From NCBI GenBank assembly GCA_012510295.1, contig JAAZID010000096.1, positions 1-9,598 of the forward strand: a stretch of DNA of 9,598 nucleotides. Direction: 5' to 3'. Shown one piece after another: positions 1 through 6,176 of this stretch (positions within the stretch are counted from its first letter, which is position 1; every line of letters starts with the position of its first letter). The position numbers were made by a program, and so were the translations under genes. This DNA comes from Methanomicrobiales archaeon. Lineage in GTDB: Archaea; Halobacteriota; Methanomicrobia; Methanomicrobiales; Methanoculleaceae. The notes under the pieces were generated by a model. The model saw nothing but the letters and a program-made list of their open reading frames with translations. It was not told where the DNA came from and did not search any database.

Positions 1-1
1 G

Positions 2-196
2 TATGACGAGAGAGCACTGACCCGGTTCGTGGGAAACCTCCTGATCACCGCATCCGCAGTCCTCCTTGCCGGCGGACTGCTGGATGCTGCTACCGGCGCC
101 CGGGGAGGTATCGTCAGCGTATCATGGCTCGCTTTTGTGGCGATACTCGTCGGGGGTATCGTTTACGCAAACACCGGGGGGCGATTCCGGCGGTGA
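2..196 (+). CDS. C-terminal end of a small membrane protein (DUF3784-like), start outside window
   Basis: The open frame entering from the left edge gives 64 residues before TGA at 194-196. It begins YDERALTRFVGNLLITASAV and has two hydrophobic stretches, at about residues 9-24 and 40-54. They are separated by a short glycine-rich linker, and the protein ends on a basic tail (GGRFRR). The opening YDE-x-AL-x-RFVG followed by a membrane helix resembles the C-terminal half of DUF3784 small membrane proteins, which are common in methanogens. That assignment is from memory of the family and is tentative. Hydropathy and GC-rich third positions make coding likely. It lies 38 bases upstream of the lipoprotein gene on the same strand. 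The latter seems to have its own promoter, so co-transcription is possible but not required. The function is unknown. Confidence 0.6.
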   Translation, partial: YDERALTRFVGNLLITASAVLLAGGLLDAATGARGGIVSVSWLAFVAILVGGIVYANTGGRFRR

Positions 197-200
197 CCAC

Positions 201-210
201 CTCTTTTATC
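201..210 (+). promoter_or_regulatory. Possible TATA box for the DUF3887 lipoprotein (leaderless)
   Basis: CTCTTTTATC is an AT-rich island in GC-rich DNA. Its centre is about 28 bases before the ATG at 235, and no Shine-Dalgarno sequence precedes that ATG. In archaea this spacing places transcription initiation on or next to the start codon. This is inference from position and composition only. Confidence 0.35.
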
Positions 211-234
211 TGCCCTCCGGATCAACTCCCAATT

Positions 235-678
235 ATGAGTCTCAGAACCCCGCTCCTCGCCACCCTGATCCTCCTTCTTGCGATCTCCGCATGCGGGTGC
301 GTGGACCGGGAGTCAGTCATCACCGGTGAGGAGGCGGTGCAGGCAGTCGCCTACGCAGACCCGATCGCTGAAAATCTCCTCGCCGGCCTCAACGAGGATA
401 ACTATACGAAGTACTCCCGCGACTTCAGCCCCGAGATGAGACAGAGCCTCGATGAAGCCATGTTTGAGCAGAACCGCGAGTTCGTCACATCCCGGATCGG
501 ACTCTACGAATCCCGACGCGATCCTGTCGTCACACGGGTCGATGATTTCATCGCCGTGACGTACAAAGCGAGGTTCGAGCAGGAGGATGGAGTGGCTATC
601 CGGCTCGTATTCAAGAAGGATGATGAGTCGCACCAGCTCCAGGGGCTCTGGTTCGACTCTCCCATGTTGCGTCGCTGA
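235..678 (+). CDS. DUF3887-type secreted lipoprotein
   Basis: This is a 147-residue protein. The first 22 residues form a lipoprotein-type signal: a short basic start (MSLRTP), a Leu/Ile/Ala core, and cysteines at 20 and 22 (ISACGC), so it is probably lipid-anchored outside the cell. The mature part (about 30-147) is acidic and amphipathic and has no membrane segment. The stretch YADPIAENLLAGLNEDNYTK near residue 40 and the end GLWFDSPMLRR match the DUF3887 pattern as I remember it; this family has a cystatin/NTF2-like fold and no known enzymatic role. The frame is open upstream to 124, but those residues lack a signal peptide and overlap the preceding gene, so ATG 235 is preferred. A neighbouring DUF3784-like protein suggests an envelope role. 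No ligand or reaction can be named. Confidence 0.8.
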   Translation: MSLRTPLLATLILLLAISACGCVDRESVITGEEAVQAVAYADPIAENLLAGLNEDNYTKYSRDFSPEMRQSLDEAMFEQNREFVTSRIGLYESRRDPVVTRVDDFIAVTYKARFEQEDGVAIRLVFKKDDESHQLQGLWFDSPMLRR

Positions 679-815
679 GATGGCCCGTACGGAGTGGGAT
701 TCTTCGCGCGCCGGTTATTCATCGAGTGCAGGGCTCAGGCGGCCGGAATTGCGATGAAAGTTATCAGATGTGGACGTACGTGAGCCGGCGATGCGGTGTC
801 CTACAGCTCTCCGGG

Positions 816-1214
816 CTACAGGTCGATCTCGGTGTGGTCATAATTGACTATCCGCCCCTTTCTTCTGGTGATGACCTGTACTGTCAGCGGCACTCTCCTT
901 TTCGGGGGCAGTCGGATGGCGTGTGCATCTTCCGACCCTGGGATCTCTTCCTCACTCCCGACCCCCGATTCTTTGAGATAGGTGGTAGAACTACTCTCTA
1001 TATCCCGGCGTATGACTGAGGAACTCTCATAGACAAGAGATGGCTCGCAGACTTTTCGGCTGGTGTGGTGGTGTGCACCTGCTGGATAGGCGGAGGGCGT
1101 GGTCCGGGTAGAGGCAGTCTCATCAAAGCAGTCATATAATCTGGGTGTTTGTGTTGACAATGAGTACCTGGCGATCCGCCGGCCGGCGAAGCGTTCTATC
1201 AGTGATGGTGTCAT
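816..1214 (-). CDS. Doubtful hypothetical protein, 132 aa
   Basis: I do not recognise this protein. It is included because a GGAGG sits 7 bases before its ATG on the minus strand, one of the better ribosome binding sites in the window. The frame is also the longest in the gene-poor region. The product is hydrophilic, has no membrane segment or signal peptide, and is rich in Ser, Thr and Arg. It ends with a mixed basic and hydrophobic stretch (PLTVQVITRRKGRIVNYDHT) that could be a beta-strand pair. Against it are weak third-position bias, a low-complexity middle, a plus-strand TATA-like motif inside it and no clear promoter upstream. It may be a chance frame or a rapidly evolving orphan. Confidence 0.3.
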   Translation of the reverse strand: MTPSLIERFAGRRIARYSLSTQTPRLYDCFDETASTRTTPSAYPAGAHHHTSRKVCEPSLVYESSSVIRRDIESSSTTYLKESGVGSEEEIPGSEDAHAIRLPPKRRVPLTVQVITRRKGRIVNYDHTEIDL

Positions 1215-1282
1215 GAAAATTCCTCCAGGAGATCGTCATCGATCATTGCAAAGAACCAGGTGTGGGCCAGAGCGTGTGCTTC

Positions 1283-1347
1283 CAGAACCCAGGATATGAT
1301 CGATCCCGTCTCATCTCAAATATGACTTCGATGAGGGGTGGGTTCTG
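1283..1347. ncRNA. Candidate structured RNA element (nested inverted repeat)
   Basis: A perfect 9-base inverted repeat (CAGAACCCA at 1283-1291, TGGGTTCTG at 1339-1347) encloses CCC (1305-1307) pairing with GGG (1336-1338). Inside that, CTCATC (1310-1315) pairs with GATGAG (1330-1335). The whole 3' strand, 1330-1347, can therefore pair without interruption; the 5' strand needs bulges of 13 and 2 bases. The apical loop is 14 bases. No coding frame covers it convincingly. The strand cannot be told. A possible TATA box lies upstream at 1133-1140 (+). No known RNA family was recognised. Confidence 0.25.
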
Positions 1348-1610
1348 CAATCTCATTACATCCATGTATGCGACCGCCTGTGCAGACTATCCTGACTCAA
1401 AGTGAGTAAGTCCGAGTGGTTAAGGATTGTGATCCTGGCCGGGGTAGAGTCGCCTTCCTTCTTCCAGAACGCTGGCGGTACTGGTACATGTGGAGGGGGT
1501 GGCGGTTAGTTGAGACCCGATCACCTCCCACCCGGAGGAGCCCGGTAGCCTTCAGGTCTTGCCTGCCGCTGATGTGCCGTATCGCCGGGAGGATCACGCA
1601 GTGTAATCCC

Positions 1611-1626
1611 TTGCACAAGGGTGCAA
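1611..1626 (-). terminator. Hairpin downstream of hisE, possible 3' end of nusA-hisE
   Basis: On the minus strand TTGCAC-CCTT-GTGCAA forms a perfect 6-bp stem with a 4-base loop, 23 bases past the hisE stop. TTTT runs directly into its 5' arm, but no T-run follows the stem, so it is not a textbook terminator. It could instead stabilise the mRNA end. Confidence 0.3.
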
Positions 1627-1648
1627 AACTCGCCCGATCGGTGTGCTG

Positions 1649-1942
1649 CTATCTCCGGCGGCGGGCGAGCTCATCGAGCACATCCGCCACATCGGTGCCC
1701 GATGCCTGCAGTGCCAGGAGGAGGTGGAAGAGGAGATCGGCTGCTTCAGAGACCGTCCTCTCCGGAACCTGATTCTTTGCTGCCAGGATGAACTCGACCG
1801 CCTCCTCACCGACCTTCTCCAGGGATTTGTCGACCCCCTTCCGGTGGGTCAGGATAGAACTGACGTAACTCCCGGCCGAGGGGTGTTCGGCCCGGTCCTG
1901 GATGACCTGCCAGACCTCGTCGAGGATGCCCCAGTCAGGCAT
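1649..1942 (-). CDS. hisE: Phosphoribosyl-ATP pyrophosphatase (HisE)
   Basis: A 97-residue, all-helical, MazG-like cytosolic enzyme. It hydrolyses phosphoribosyl-ATP to phosphoribosyl-AMP and pyrophosphate, the second step of histidine synthesis. Residues 25-50 carry the HisE signature: SYVSSILTHRKGVDKSLEKV followed by GEEAVE, where E46, E47 and E50 would bind Mg2+. The second metal-binding helix is SEAADLLFHL (E66, D69, with H73 nearby). The length matches stand-alone HisE, so there is no fused HisI. The ATG at 1942 follows GGGGGAGGAAT, a strong ribosome binding site that lies inside the end of the nusA-like gene. The two genes overlap by 8 bases, which implies one mRNA and coupled translation. 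No other his genes are in the window, in keeping with the scattered his genes of many archaea. It ends in a basic tail, RRRR. Confidence 0.95.
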   Translation of the reverse strand: MPDWGILDEVWQVIQDRAEHPSAGSYVSSILTHRKGVDKSLEKVGEEAVEFILAAKNQVPERTVSEAADLLFHLLLALQASGTDVADVLDELARRRR

Positions 1943-2372
1943 ATTCCTCCCCCACGAGCACCTCGCCGAGCTCGGTATCGAAGTACCGGGAGAGCATGAA
2001 CCGTGCCTTTTCGATAGTACACCCGCCCTTCCCTATAGCGATGCCGAGCTCGCCTTTGTTGACGTATACGGTGAGTTGCCCGTCGTCATCCCTCTTCACG
2101 CCGGTGACGCCGGCCGGTTTAAATGCATTCTTTGTGAAATTTTCAATATCAGGAGAATATTCGACCATTTCGACACGTTTCCCGAGAACCCGCTGCATCT
2201 TTCGGATATTGTTTCCTTTCCTGCCGATAGCAAGACCCATGTCTCCCTCCTTTATGAGGTATACTATGCGGTCAAAGCGCTCATCGATGATGCAGTCGAG
2301 AGCGGTTGCCCGGGTAAGAATTCTCAGCTCTTCGATATATCGCCGTTCTTTAAAACATAGAGTTCTTATCAT
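1935..2372 (-). CDS. nusA: NusA-like transcription factor with two KH domains
   Basis: A 145-residue archaeal NusA homologue. It consists only of the tandem KH RNA-binding domains and lacks the S1 and RNA-polymerase-binding domains of bacterial NusA. The N-terminus (RRYIEELRILTRATALDCII) matches the family opening. KH1 has the GxxG loop GRKG at 50-53 within DMGLAIGRKGNNIRK, and KH2 has GKGG at 114-117 within LGIAIGKGGCTIEKA; both look intact. By family knowledge it binds RNA and takes part in transcription termination or elongation, or in ribosome/RNA-related roles. The frame runs open upstream to 2552, but that part resembles no NusA and would include the promoter, so ATG 2372 is chosen. A TATA box lies 54 bases upstream. 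The usual archaeal neighbours (RNA polymerase subunits, rpsL, rpsG) are absent; hisE follows instead with an 8-base overlap. Confidence 0.9.
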   Translation of the reverse strand: MIRTLCFKERRYIEELRILTRATALDCIIDERFDRIVYLIKEGDMGLAIGRKGNNIRKMQRVLGKRVEMVEYSPDIENFTKNAFKPAGVTGVKRDDDGQLTVYVNKGELGIAIGKGGCTIEKARFMLSRYFDTELGEVLVGEEYA

Positions 2373-2420
2373 TGGAGATATCCCCGGTGGGAATGATGCG
2401 GTATGATATGGTTGCTTCGG

Positions 2421-2430
2421 GGATATATAC
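2421..2430 (-). promoter_or_regulatory. TATA box for nusA-hisE
   Basis: On the minus strand GTATATATCC is a clear archaeal TATA motif. Its centre is 54 bases before the nusA ATG, placing the transcript start near 2400 and leaving a leader of about 28 bases. A weak GGGG lies about 9 bases before the ATG. This is inference from motif and spacing. Confidence 0.55.
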
Positions 2431-2567
2431 CTGAGTACCAGGTTCGCCGCCCCCGCTCTCTCACTCCTCATCCGGGGAAAAACTCTGGTGGATGAAAGGG
2501 ATCTCCAGGCTTTTTGTAAACCCTGAACTTCTGCATGAGGTCGGAAGTGCATGCATGACCGGATGCG

Positions 2568-3998
2568 CTAACACTTCTGCAGGATCACCTTTATTGCCGC
2601 TCCCTCCCCCGGTTTTCCCGGCACCCGGTCGGCCGCCCAGACACGCCCGCCATAGTTGTTTACCAGGGTCTTGACGATATGAAGCCCCAACCCCCTGCTC
2701 CCGGGCGCCGATTTACTGCTCTGGTTGAAACGGTCGAAGATGTTAAGTTTTAAGTGATCCGGTATACCTATACCGTTATCGGTGACGGAGAGTGTTACGG
2801 TATTCTCTGTCTCCACAACTCCGATATCGATCTGCACCTCCATACCGCCGAACTTGATGCTGTTGCTGATCAGGTTGGATATGACATTTTCGAGGAGAGG
2901 GTTTGCCCAGACCATGCAACTCCCGCCCTCGTAGTGGATATTGATCCCTGCATGCCGCTTGATCTGGCTGCGGATGACGGCGTCAAGGTCGGCCGGCTCA
3001 AGGCGGATCTGGTGTTTGTTGAGTGTATTTAAGAGCTCGACGTTCTTGATGACGGTGATCCCCTGCTCGATCGTATTCTTAACCCTCTGCGCGAGTTCCG
3101 CCTCCTCGCCGGAGAGTCGTTCTTTGAGCATCCCGATGATGGTTGCCGCGACCATGCTGGTGTTGTAGATATCGGTGCCGAGCAGGTCAAGGTAGAGGCT
3201 GGAGAACCGCCTGGTCTCATGGAGAGTTCGTTCACAGGTGAGTTCTCGCGCCCTATCCCGGGCAACCCCGGCGGCCGCCACGATCTCCCCGGTAGCGTCG
3301 TGCAGGGGATGCATGGTGACCTGAAATGACCTCTGCTCACCGTGCCACAGAAACGACCGTGCCTCAGAGATCACCTCCCCGGTATCGATAACCCGGCGGG
3401 CAGCCCGGGCGAGGAAGTCCGCCTCCTCTTCCGGGAAGAGGGCGTGGGGCGTCCGGCCCGTGATCCCTGCCGTATCAAGCCCCATCTCCTTCCCGCCGGC
3501 CCAGAGGAACCGCAGAAATATGGTGTCCCGGTTGAGCGTGAAGATCATATCGGGCAGCGATTTCGCGAGAACCTGCACCTCGTCCTCCGGTACCCCGGGT
3601 GGTCTCTCCCCCGGGGCATCCCGGAAGGTCTCGACTGCACCGATCTGCCTGCCTGAAGGGTCGTAGAGTGGGGTTGCCATGCAGGTAACCCTCCTGCCAG
3701 ATACCAGGGGGATGCGTGATTCAGCGAGGAGTTCATCGCTGTCATGGGCGAGGATGCGGTAGTAGTCGTTTCCCGGGCTATCGTGGGTCAGGATAGAGTC
3801 CGCCAGGGTTGGGCGTCTCTCCCCGAAGAGCGCTTCTGAGTGCGCATAACTGCCTTTCCCAATGACATCTTCCGCTGCAACACCGGTGTATTGTACAATA
3901 CTCTCGTTCCAGACGATAACCCGCCCCTCGCGGTCGAGAACAAGTGCCGGTTGTCGGAGGTGGTCGAGGATACTTATGAGGATCTGGGTTTGATTCAT
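2568..3998 (-). CDS. Two-PAS sensor protein with HATPase domain, phosphoacceptor His apparently missing
   Basis: A 476-residue soluble sensor of the methanogen PAS/histidine-kinase type. The order is PAS1 (about 8-125; LRQPALVLDREGRVIVWNES), PAS2 (about 142-250, possibly PAC-containing), a helical dimerisation segment (255-330), and a HATPase_c domain (362-476). The ATP site is complete: N-box NLISNSIKFGG (375-385), G1 DNGIGIP (407-413), F-box FDRFNQ (421-426), G2 GSRGLGL (433-439). In the dimerisation helix, where relatives read roughly THDINN, this protein reads GTDIYN with Thr275 in the histidine position, and no other His fits. It has no membrane segment or signal peptide, so it should sense a cytosolic cue. 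No response regulator is adjacent. Start is ambiguous: ATG 3998 begins right before PAS1, while GTG 4067 has the better ribosome binding site (GGAGGGG) but adds only an arginine-rich tail. Confidence 0.88.
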   Translation of the reverse strand: MNQTQILISILDHLRQPALVLDREGRVIVWNESIVQYTGVAAEDVIGKGSYAHSEALFGERRPTLADSILTHDSPGNDYYRILAHDSDELLAESRIPLVSGRRVTCMATPLYDPSGRQIGAVETFRDAPGERPPGVPEDEVQVLAKSLPDMIFTLNRDTIFLRFLWAGGKEMGLDTAGITGRTPHALFPEEEADFLARAARRVIDTGEVISEARSFLWHGEQRSFQVTMHPLHDATGEIVAAAGVARDRARELTCERTLHETRRFSSLYLDLLGTDIYNTSMVAATIIGMLKERLSGEEAELAQRVKNTIEQGITVIKNVELLNTLNKHQIRLEPADLDAVIRSQIKRHAGINIHYEGGSCMVWANPLLENVISNLISNSIKFGGMEVQIDIGVVETENTVTLSVTDNGIGIPDHLKLNIFDRFNQSSKSAPGSRGLGLHIVKTLVNNYGGRVWAADRVPGKPGEGAAIKVILQKC

Positions 3999-4206
3999 GG
4001 TTATTCTGATTCTCCGCTGTTTCACGCGCATCACCCGGGAGCGGTTCTTGCCCCCTGCCAGAACCACCGCCGTCCCCTCCCCCGGGGTAACCCATAGCGA
4101 TCTCCGGCAGCGCAGGTGCAGTGTTTTCTGCCTATTATCGCTTTCGATCTCCAGTGATCATCCGGCCTGTCAGAGATGGCGATGCACGGTGTGTCATCGC
4201 GATCAA

Positions 4207-4260
4207 GAACAGACACGTGTGAAAAGTGTCTGGAATTCGCTCTTAAAAGAGTGTCTGTTC
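4207..4260. repeat. Inverted repeat set with mutually exclusive pairings
   Basis: GAACAGACAC (4207-4216) is perfectly complementary to GTGTCTGTTC (4251-4260). Its last seven bases, CAGACAC (4210-4216), also pair perfectly with GTGTCTG at 4226-4232 across a 9-base loop. CTCT (4240-4243) can pair with AGAG (4248-4251) around TAAA, partly overlapping the distal arm. One left arm thus has two possible partners, an arrangement seen in attenuators and switches but also possible as a protein operator. The strand is unknown, and the nearest downstream plus-strand gene start is about 340 bases away. Confidence 0.45.
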
Positions 4261-4568
4261 ATCTTCTCCAGGCTCCACTATCCGGGCGGTTTGCTATTTA
4301 TGTCTTATCAGATCGCTCTGGTTTCAGATCCCCCTGATTCATGGAATGACGATCTATTACTCCTCAGAGTGAAAAATTCCCGCTGTCCCGGGTCTTTTTC
4401 GATCGGATGCCGGGGCGCGGGAACGGCATCGTGTACAACAGGAATAGTGCTCGTGTGCATGTTCTTTCGCGAAGGGGCTCTATCGTCCGGTGACCGACCT
4501 TCACATCGGGCCCGGGAGGTTTGCGATCGGTATCAGGTCTGCAGGATACGGAGAGGTGCTCCAGCAAG

Positions 4569-4578
4569 TTGATATTTG
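4569..4578 (+). promoter_or_regulatory. Possible TATA box for DUF432-mscS (leaderless)
   Basis: TTGATATTTG is centred about 27 bases before the ATG at 4601. The bases right before that ATG (CCATTAACTG) contain no Shine-Dalgarno sequence. The combination suggests a leaderless transcript. It is inference from spacing. Confidence 0.4.
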
Positions 4579-4600
4579 AGTACCTGTAGACCATTAACTG

Positions 4601-5311
4601 ATGTTCGGGCAGTACACTAGCACTTTTCGTTATGAGAGTGGTGACTTTCTGGTAGAAGCCGAGCGAATTGACGGTCTCCTGACGTACCGGCGGAAGTGCG
4701 AGGGGCGTGCGTTTGAGCGGATCCTCGCGGTTTCGGAGGCGGCCAGGGTTACCGTCAACCCGGTGGAGCCGGTCAATCTGCCAAAAGATATCACGGATCT
4801 TCTCCAGATAGAGTTTACCCCGATAGTTCTCGAACCCGGGGCGGCACAGACGGTGTACCTGAAGTTTCCCGTCGAGATCGGCGTCTTCCTGGCATCTGAG
4901 AAGGGTATCGATATACTGGATATCTTCGGCGCCGGTGCCCAGAAGTATACACTCTACGGTCCGCCGGCCGGCGGGGCCATCGCCCGATGGTGTCGCAGTG
5001 GGGTGTATCCCCGGGTTCCCCCGGTCGAGCGATTCAGGGAAGGGGTGATGGAACTCTCAATCCTGAACACATCCAGTGAGTGGGCCCACGTCTCGTGCGC
5101 TGTCTTTAACGGTGTCGATATGAAGATCTTCTATAATGATGATATCGCGGCGGCCACTGCTACGATGAAGATCATCAACCCGACCATAGCAGAGACCGGT
5201 TTCATCGACATCCCGCTCGTCCCGGGTATGACGAGATCCGTCGAACTCTATAGAGCACGAAAGATCCGTGTGATCAGTCGTGGATATCTCATGGAGTGGG
5301 GCCTGTCGTGA
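4601..5311 (+). CDS. DUF432 domain protein, partner of MscS
   Basis: A 236-residue protein recognised as the archaeal DUF432 family from its opening (MFGQYTSTFRYESGDFLVEA), the central SEKGIDILDIFG...KYTLYGPP...GAIARWCRS region, and its position just before an MscS gene. It is rich in predicted beta-strands and has no signal peptide or membrane segment, so it is probably cytosolic or membrane-associated through its partner. The biochemical function is not known to me. The stop TGA overlaps a GTG start of mscS (GTGA), so translation is likely coupled, and equal expression of the two proteins is expected. The only in-frame ATG that fits is at 4601, with a TATA-like box at leaderless spacing. 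A role in modulating or sensing for the channel is inference from linkage, not from any visible motif. Confidence 0.85.
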   Translation: MFGQYTSTFRYESGDFLVEAERIDGLLTYRRKCEGRAFERILAVSEAARVTVNPVEPVNLPKDITDLLQIEFTPIVLEPGAAQTVYLKFPVEIGVFLASEKGIDILDIFGAGAQKYTLYGPPAGGAIARWCRSGVYPRVPPVERFREGVMELSILNTSSEWAHVSCAVFNGVDMKIFYNDDIAAATATMKIINPTIAETGFIDIPLVPGMTRSVELYRARKIRVISRGYLMEWGLS

Positions 5312-6168
5312 TCTTCAGTCTGACCGCCACCCTGGGGACTTCCATCGGCATCGGCACCATAACCGTAGGGGATATCCTGTGGTTTGCCGGCATCATCGTC
5401 GTTGGTGTTATCATCGCAAAAGTCGTCGCGTTAAACGTCAGGCGAGCCCTCACTGAACGGTTGCCGAAGAGCGAGCGCGAGCTCCTCGCGAAGGTGGTAT
5501 ACTATATCATCATACTCTGGGCTATCGCCGTCGCTCTCCCGTACCTCAACTTCGATCTCTCCGGGCTCCTGGTGGCCGGGGGTATCGTCGGTCTCGTCAT
5601 CGGGTTTGCGAGCCAGAGCGTCGTCTCAAACCTCGTCTCCGGGCTCTTCCTCATGTTCGAGCGCCCGATCAAGATCGGCGATAACATCAACGTCGCGGGC
5701 ATCACCGGCTCCGTCGAAGATATCAAGGTTCTTTCGACCATCGTGAAGACGTATGATGGGATCTATACCCGGATACCGAACGAGAAGGTCTTCACCTCGA
5801 ATATTACCAACTACGTCAATAACGCTGCCCGGCGATTTGAATACAAGATCAGAATCCGCTATAGAGATGACGCGGATGAGGCGATCAGACTCGCAAAAGA
5901 GGTTATCGCAGCCCATCCGCTTGCACTGAAAAACCCGGCGCCAATGATTTACGTCGACAGTCTCGGGGATAACGGCATCAACCTGATCGCCCGTATATGG
6001 GCGCCGGCCCGGAACTGGTGGGAGGTCAGAACGGTTCTTCTCTGGAAGATCGTGAAGAGACTTGAGGAGAACGGTATCATCGTGCCCTACCCGCAGAGGA
6101 CGCTCTGGCTTGCGGATGCGGAGCGGACTCCCGGCAGTGATGCCGGAGCGGGGAAGGTGGAGGAGTAA
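5308..6168 (+). CDS. mscS: Small-conductance mechanosensitive channel, MscS family
   Basis: A 286-residue membrane channel that opens when membrane tension rises, releasing small solutes after hypo-osmotic shock. Three transmembrane helices are visible: about 20-44, 61-80, and the pore helix 84-117. The pore helix has the family pattern of alternating Gly/Ala and small residues (GGIVGLVIGFASQSVVSNLV), followed by LFLMFERPIKIGD, the start of the cytosolic beta domain. The C-terminal cage domain (about 122-270) includes GSVEDIKVLST and IPNEKVFTSNITNY and ends in an acidic tail. The length is typical of short archaeal MscS. Two GTG starts are possible: 5308, in a GTGA overlap with the DUF432 stop and preceded by GGAGTGGGG, is preferred; 5296 would add four residues. 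It converges with the gene that ends at 6177, with only 8 bases between them. Confidence 0.95.
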   Translation: MIFSLTATLGTSIGIGTITVGDILWFAGIIVVGVIIAKVVALNVRRALTERLPKSERELLAKVVYYIIILWAIAVALPYLNFDLSGLLVAGGIVGLVIGFASQSVVSNLVSGLFLMFERPIKIGDNINVAGITGSVEDIKVLSTIVKTYDGIYTRIPNEKVFTSNITNYVNNAARRFEYKIRIRYRDDADEAIRLAKEVIAAHPLALKNPAPMIYVDSLGDNGINLIARIWAPARNWWEVRTVLLWKIVKRLEENGIIVPYPQRTLWLADAERTPGSDAGAGKVEE

Positions 6169-6176
6169 CCTCCTCC

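Larger units (their letters stand above)
679..1648. other. Gene-poor region of about 970 bases
   Basis: No confident gene lies between the lipoprotein and hisE. The open frames are short and look like noise, for example Trp- or Arg-rich and overlapping hisE antisense. The one exception is the minus-strand frame at 816-1214, listed separately. Other visible structure is a CATATAAT motif at 1133-1140 that could be a plus-strand TATA box (transcript start near 1160), a nested inverted repeat at 1283-1347, and a small hairpin at 1611-1626. No tRNA, transposase fragment or repeat array was seen. The region may hold an RNA gene, decayed genes, or only regulatory DNA. Confidence 0.6.
3999..4600. other. 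Non-coding region between the sensor and DUF432 genes
   Basis: About 600 bases without a confident gene, separating divergent genes. It contains the inverted repeats at 4207-4260 (separate entry), a possible TATA box for DUF432 at 4569-4578, and two short overlapping open plus-strand frames at 4350-4493 and 4448-4579. Their peptides look more protein-like than chance and would join after a one-base shift, so they could be a decayed gene end. The frame at 3997-4572 (+) and those on the minus strand look spurious. No TATA box for the sensor gene was obvious. Confidence 0.5.

Noticed and set aside
66..329. 87-residue plus-strand ORF
   Set aside because: It is out of frame with two better-supported genes it overlaps and is Pro/Ser/His-rich, typical of shadow frames.
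1405..1450. tRNA-like D-arm (TCCGAGTGGTTAAGGA), reminiscent of tRNA-Ser/Leu
   Set aside because: No matching acceptor stem, anticodon stem or T-loop could be found downstream, so it is not a recognisable tRNA.
1416..1772. 118-residue plus-strand ORF rich in Trp and Arg
   Set aside because: Its second half is antisense to hisE and the composition is not protein-like.
2373..2552. 60-residue N-terminal extension of the NusA-like protein
   Set aside because: It includes the TATA box at 2421-2430 and has no family similarity.
3997..4572. 191-residue plus-strand ORF
   Set aside because: It has irregular Cys/Arg/Ser-rich composition, no ribosome binding site, and no family resemblance; it is probably a chance open frame in GC-rich DNA.
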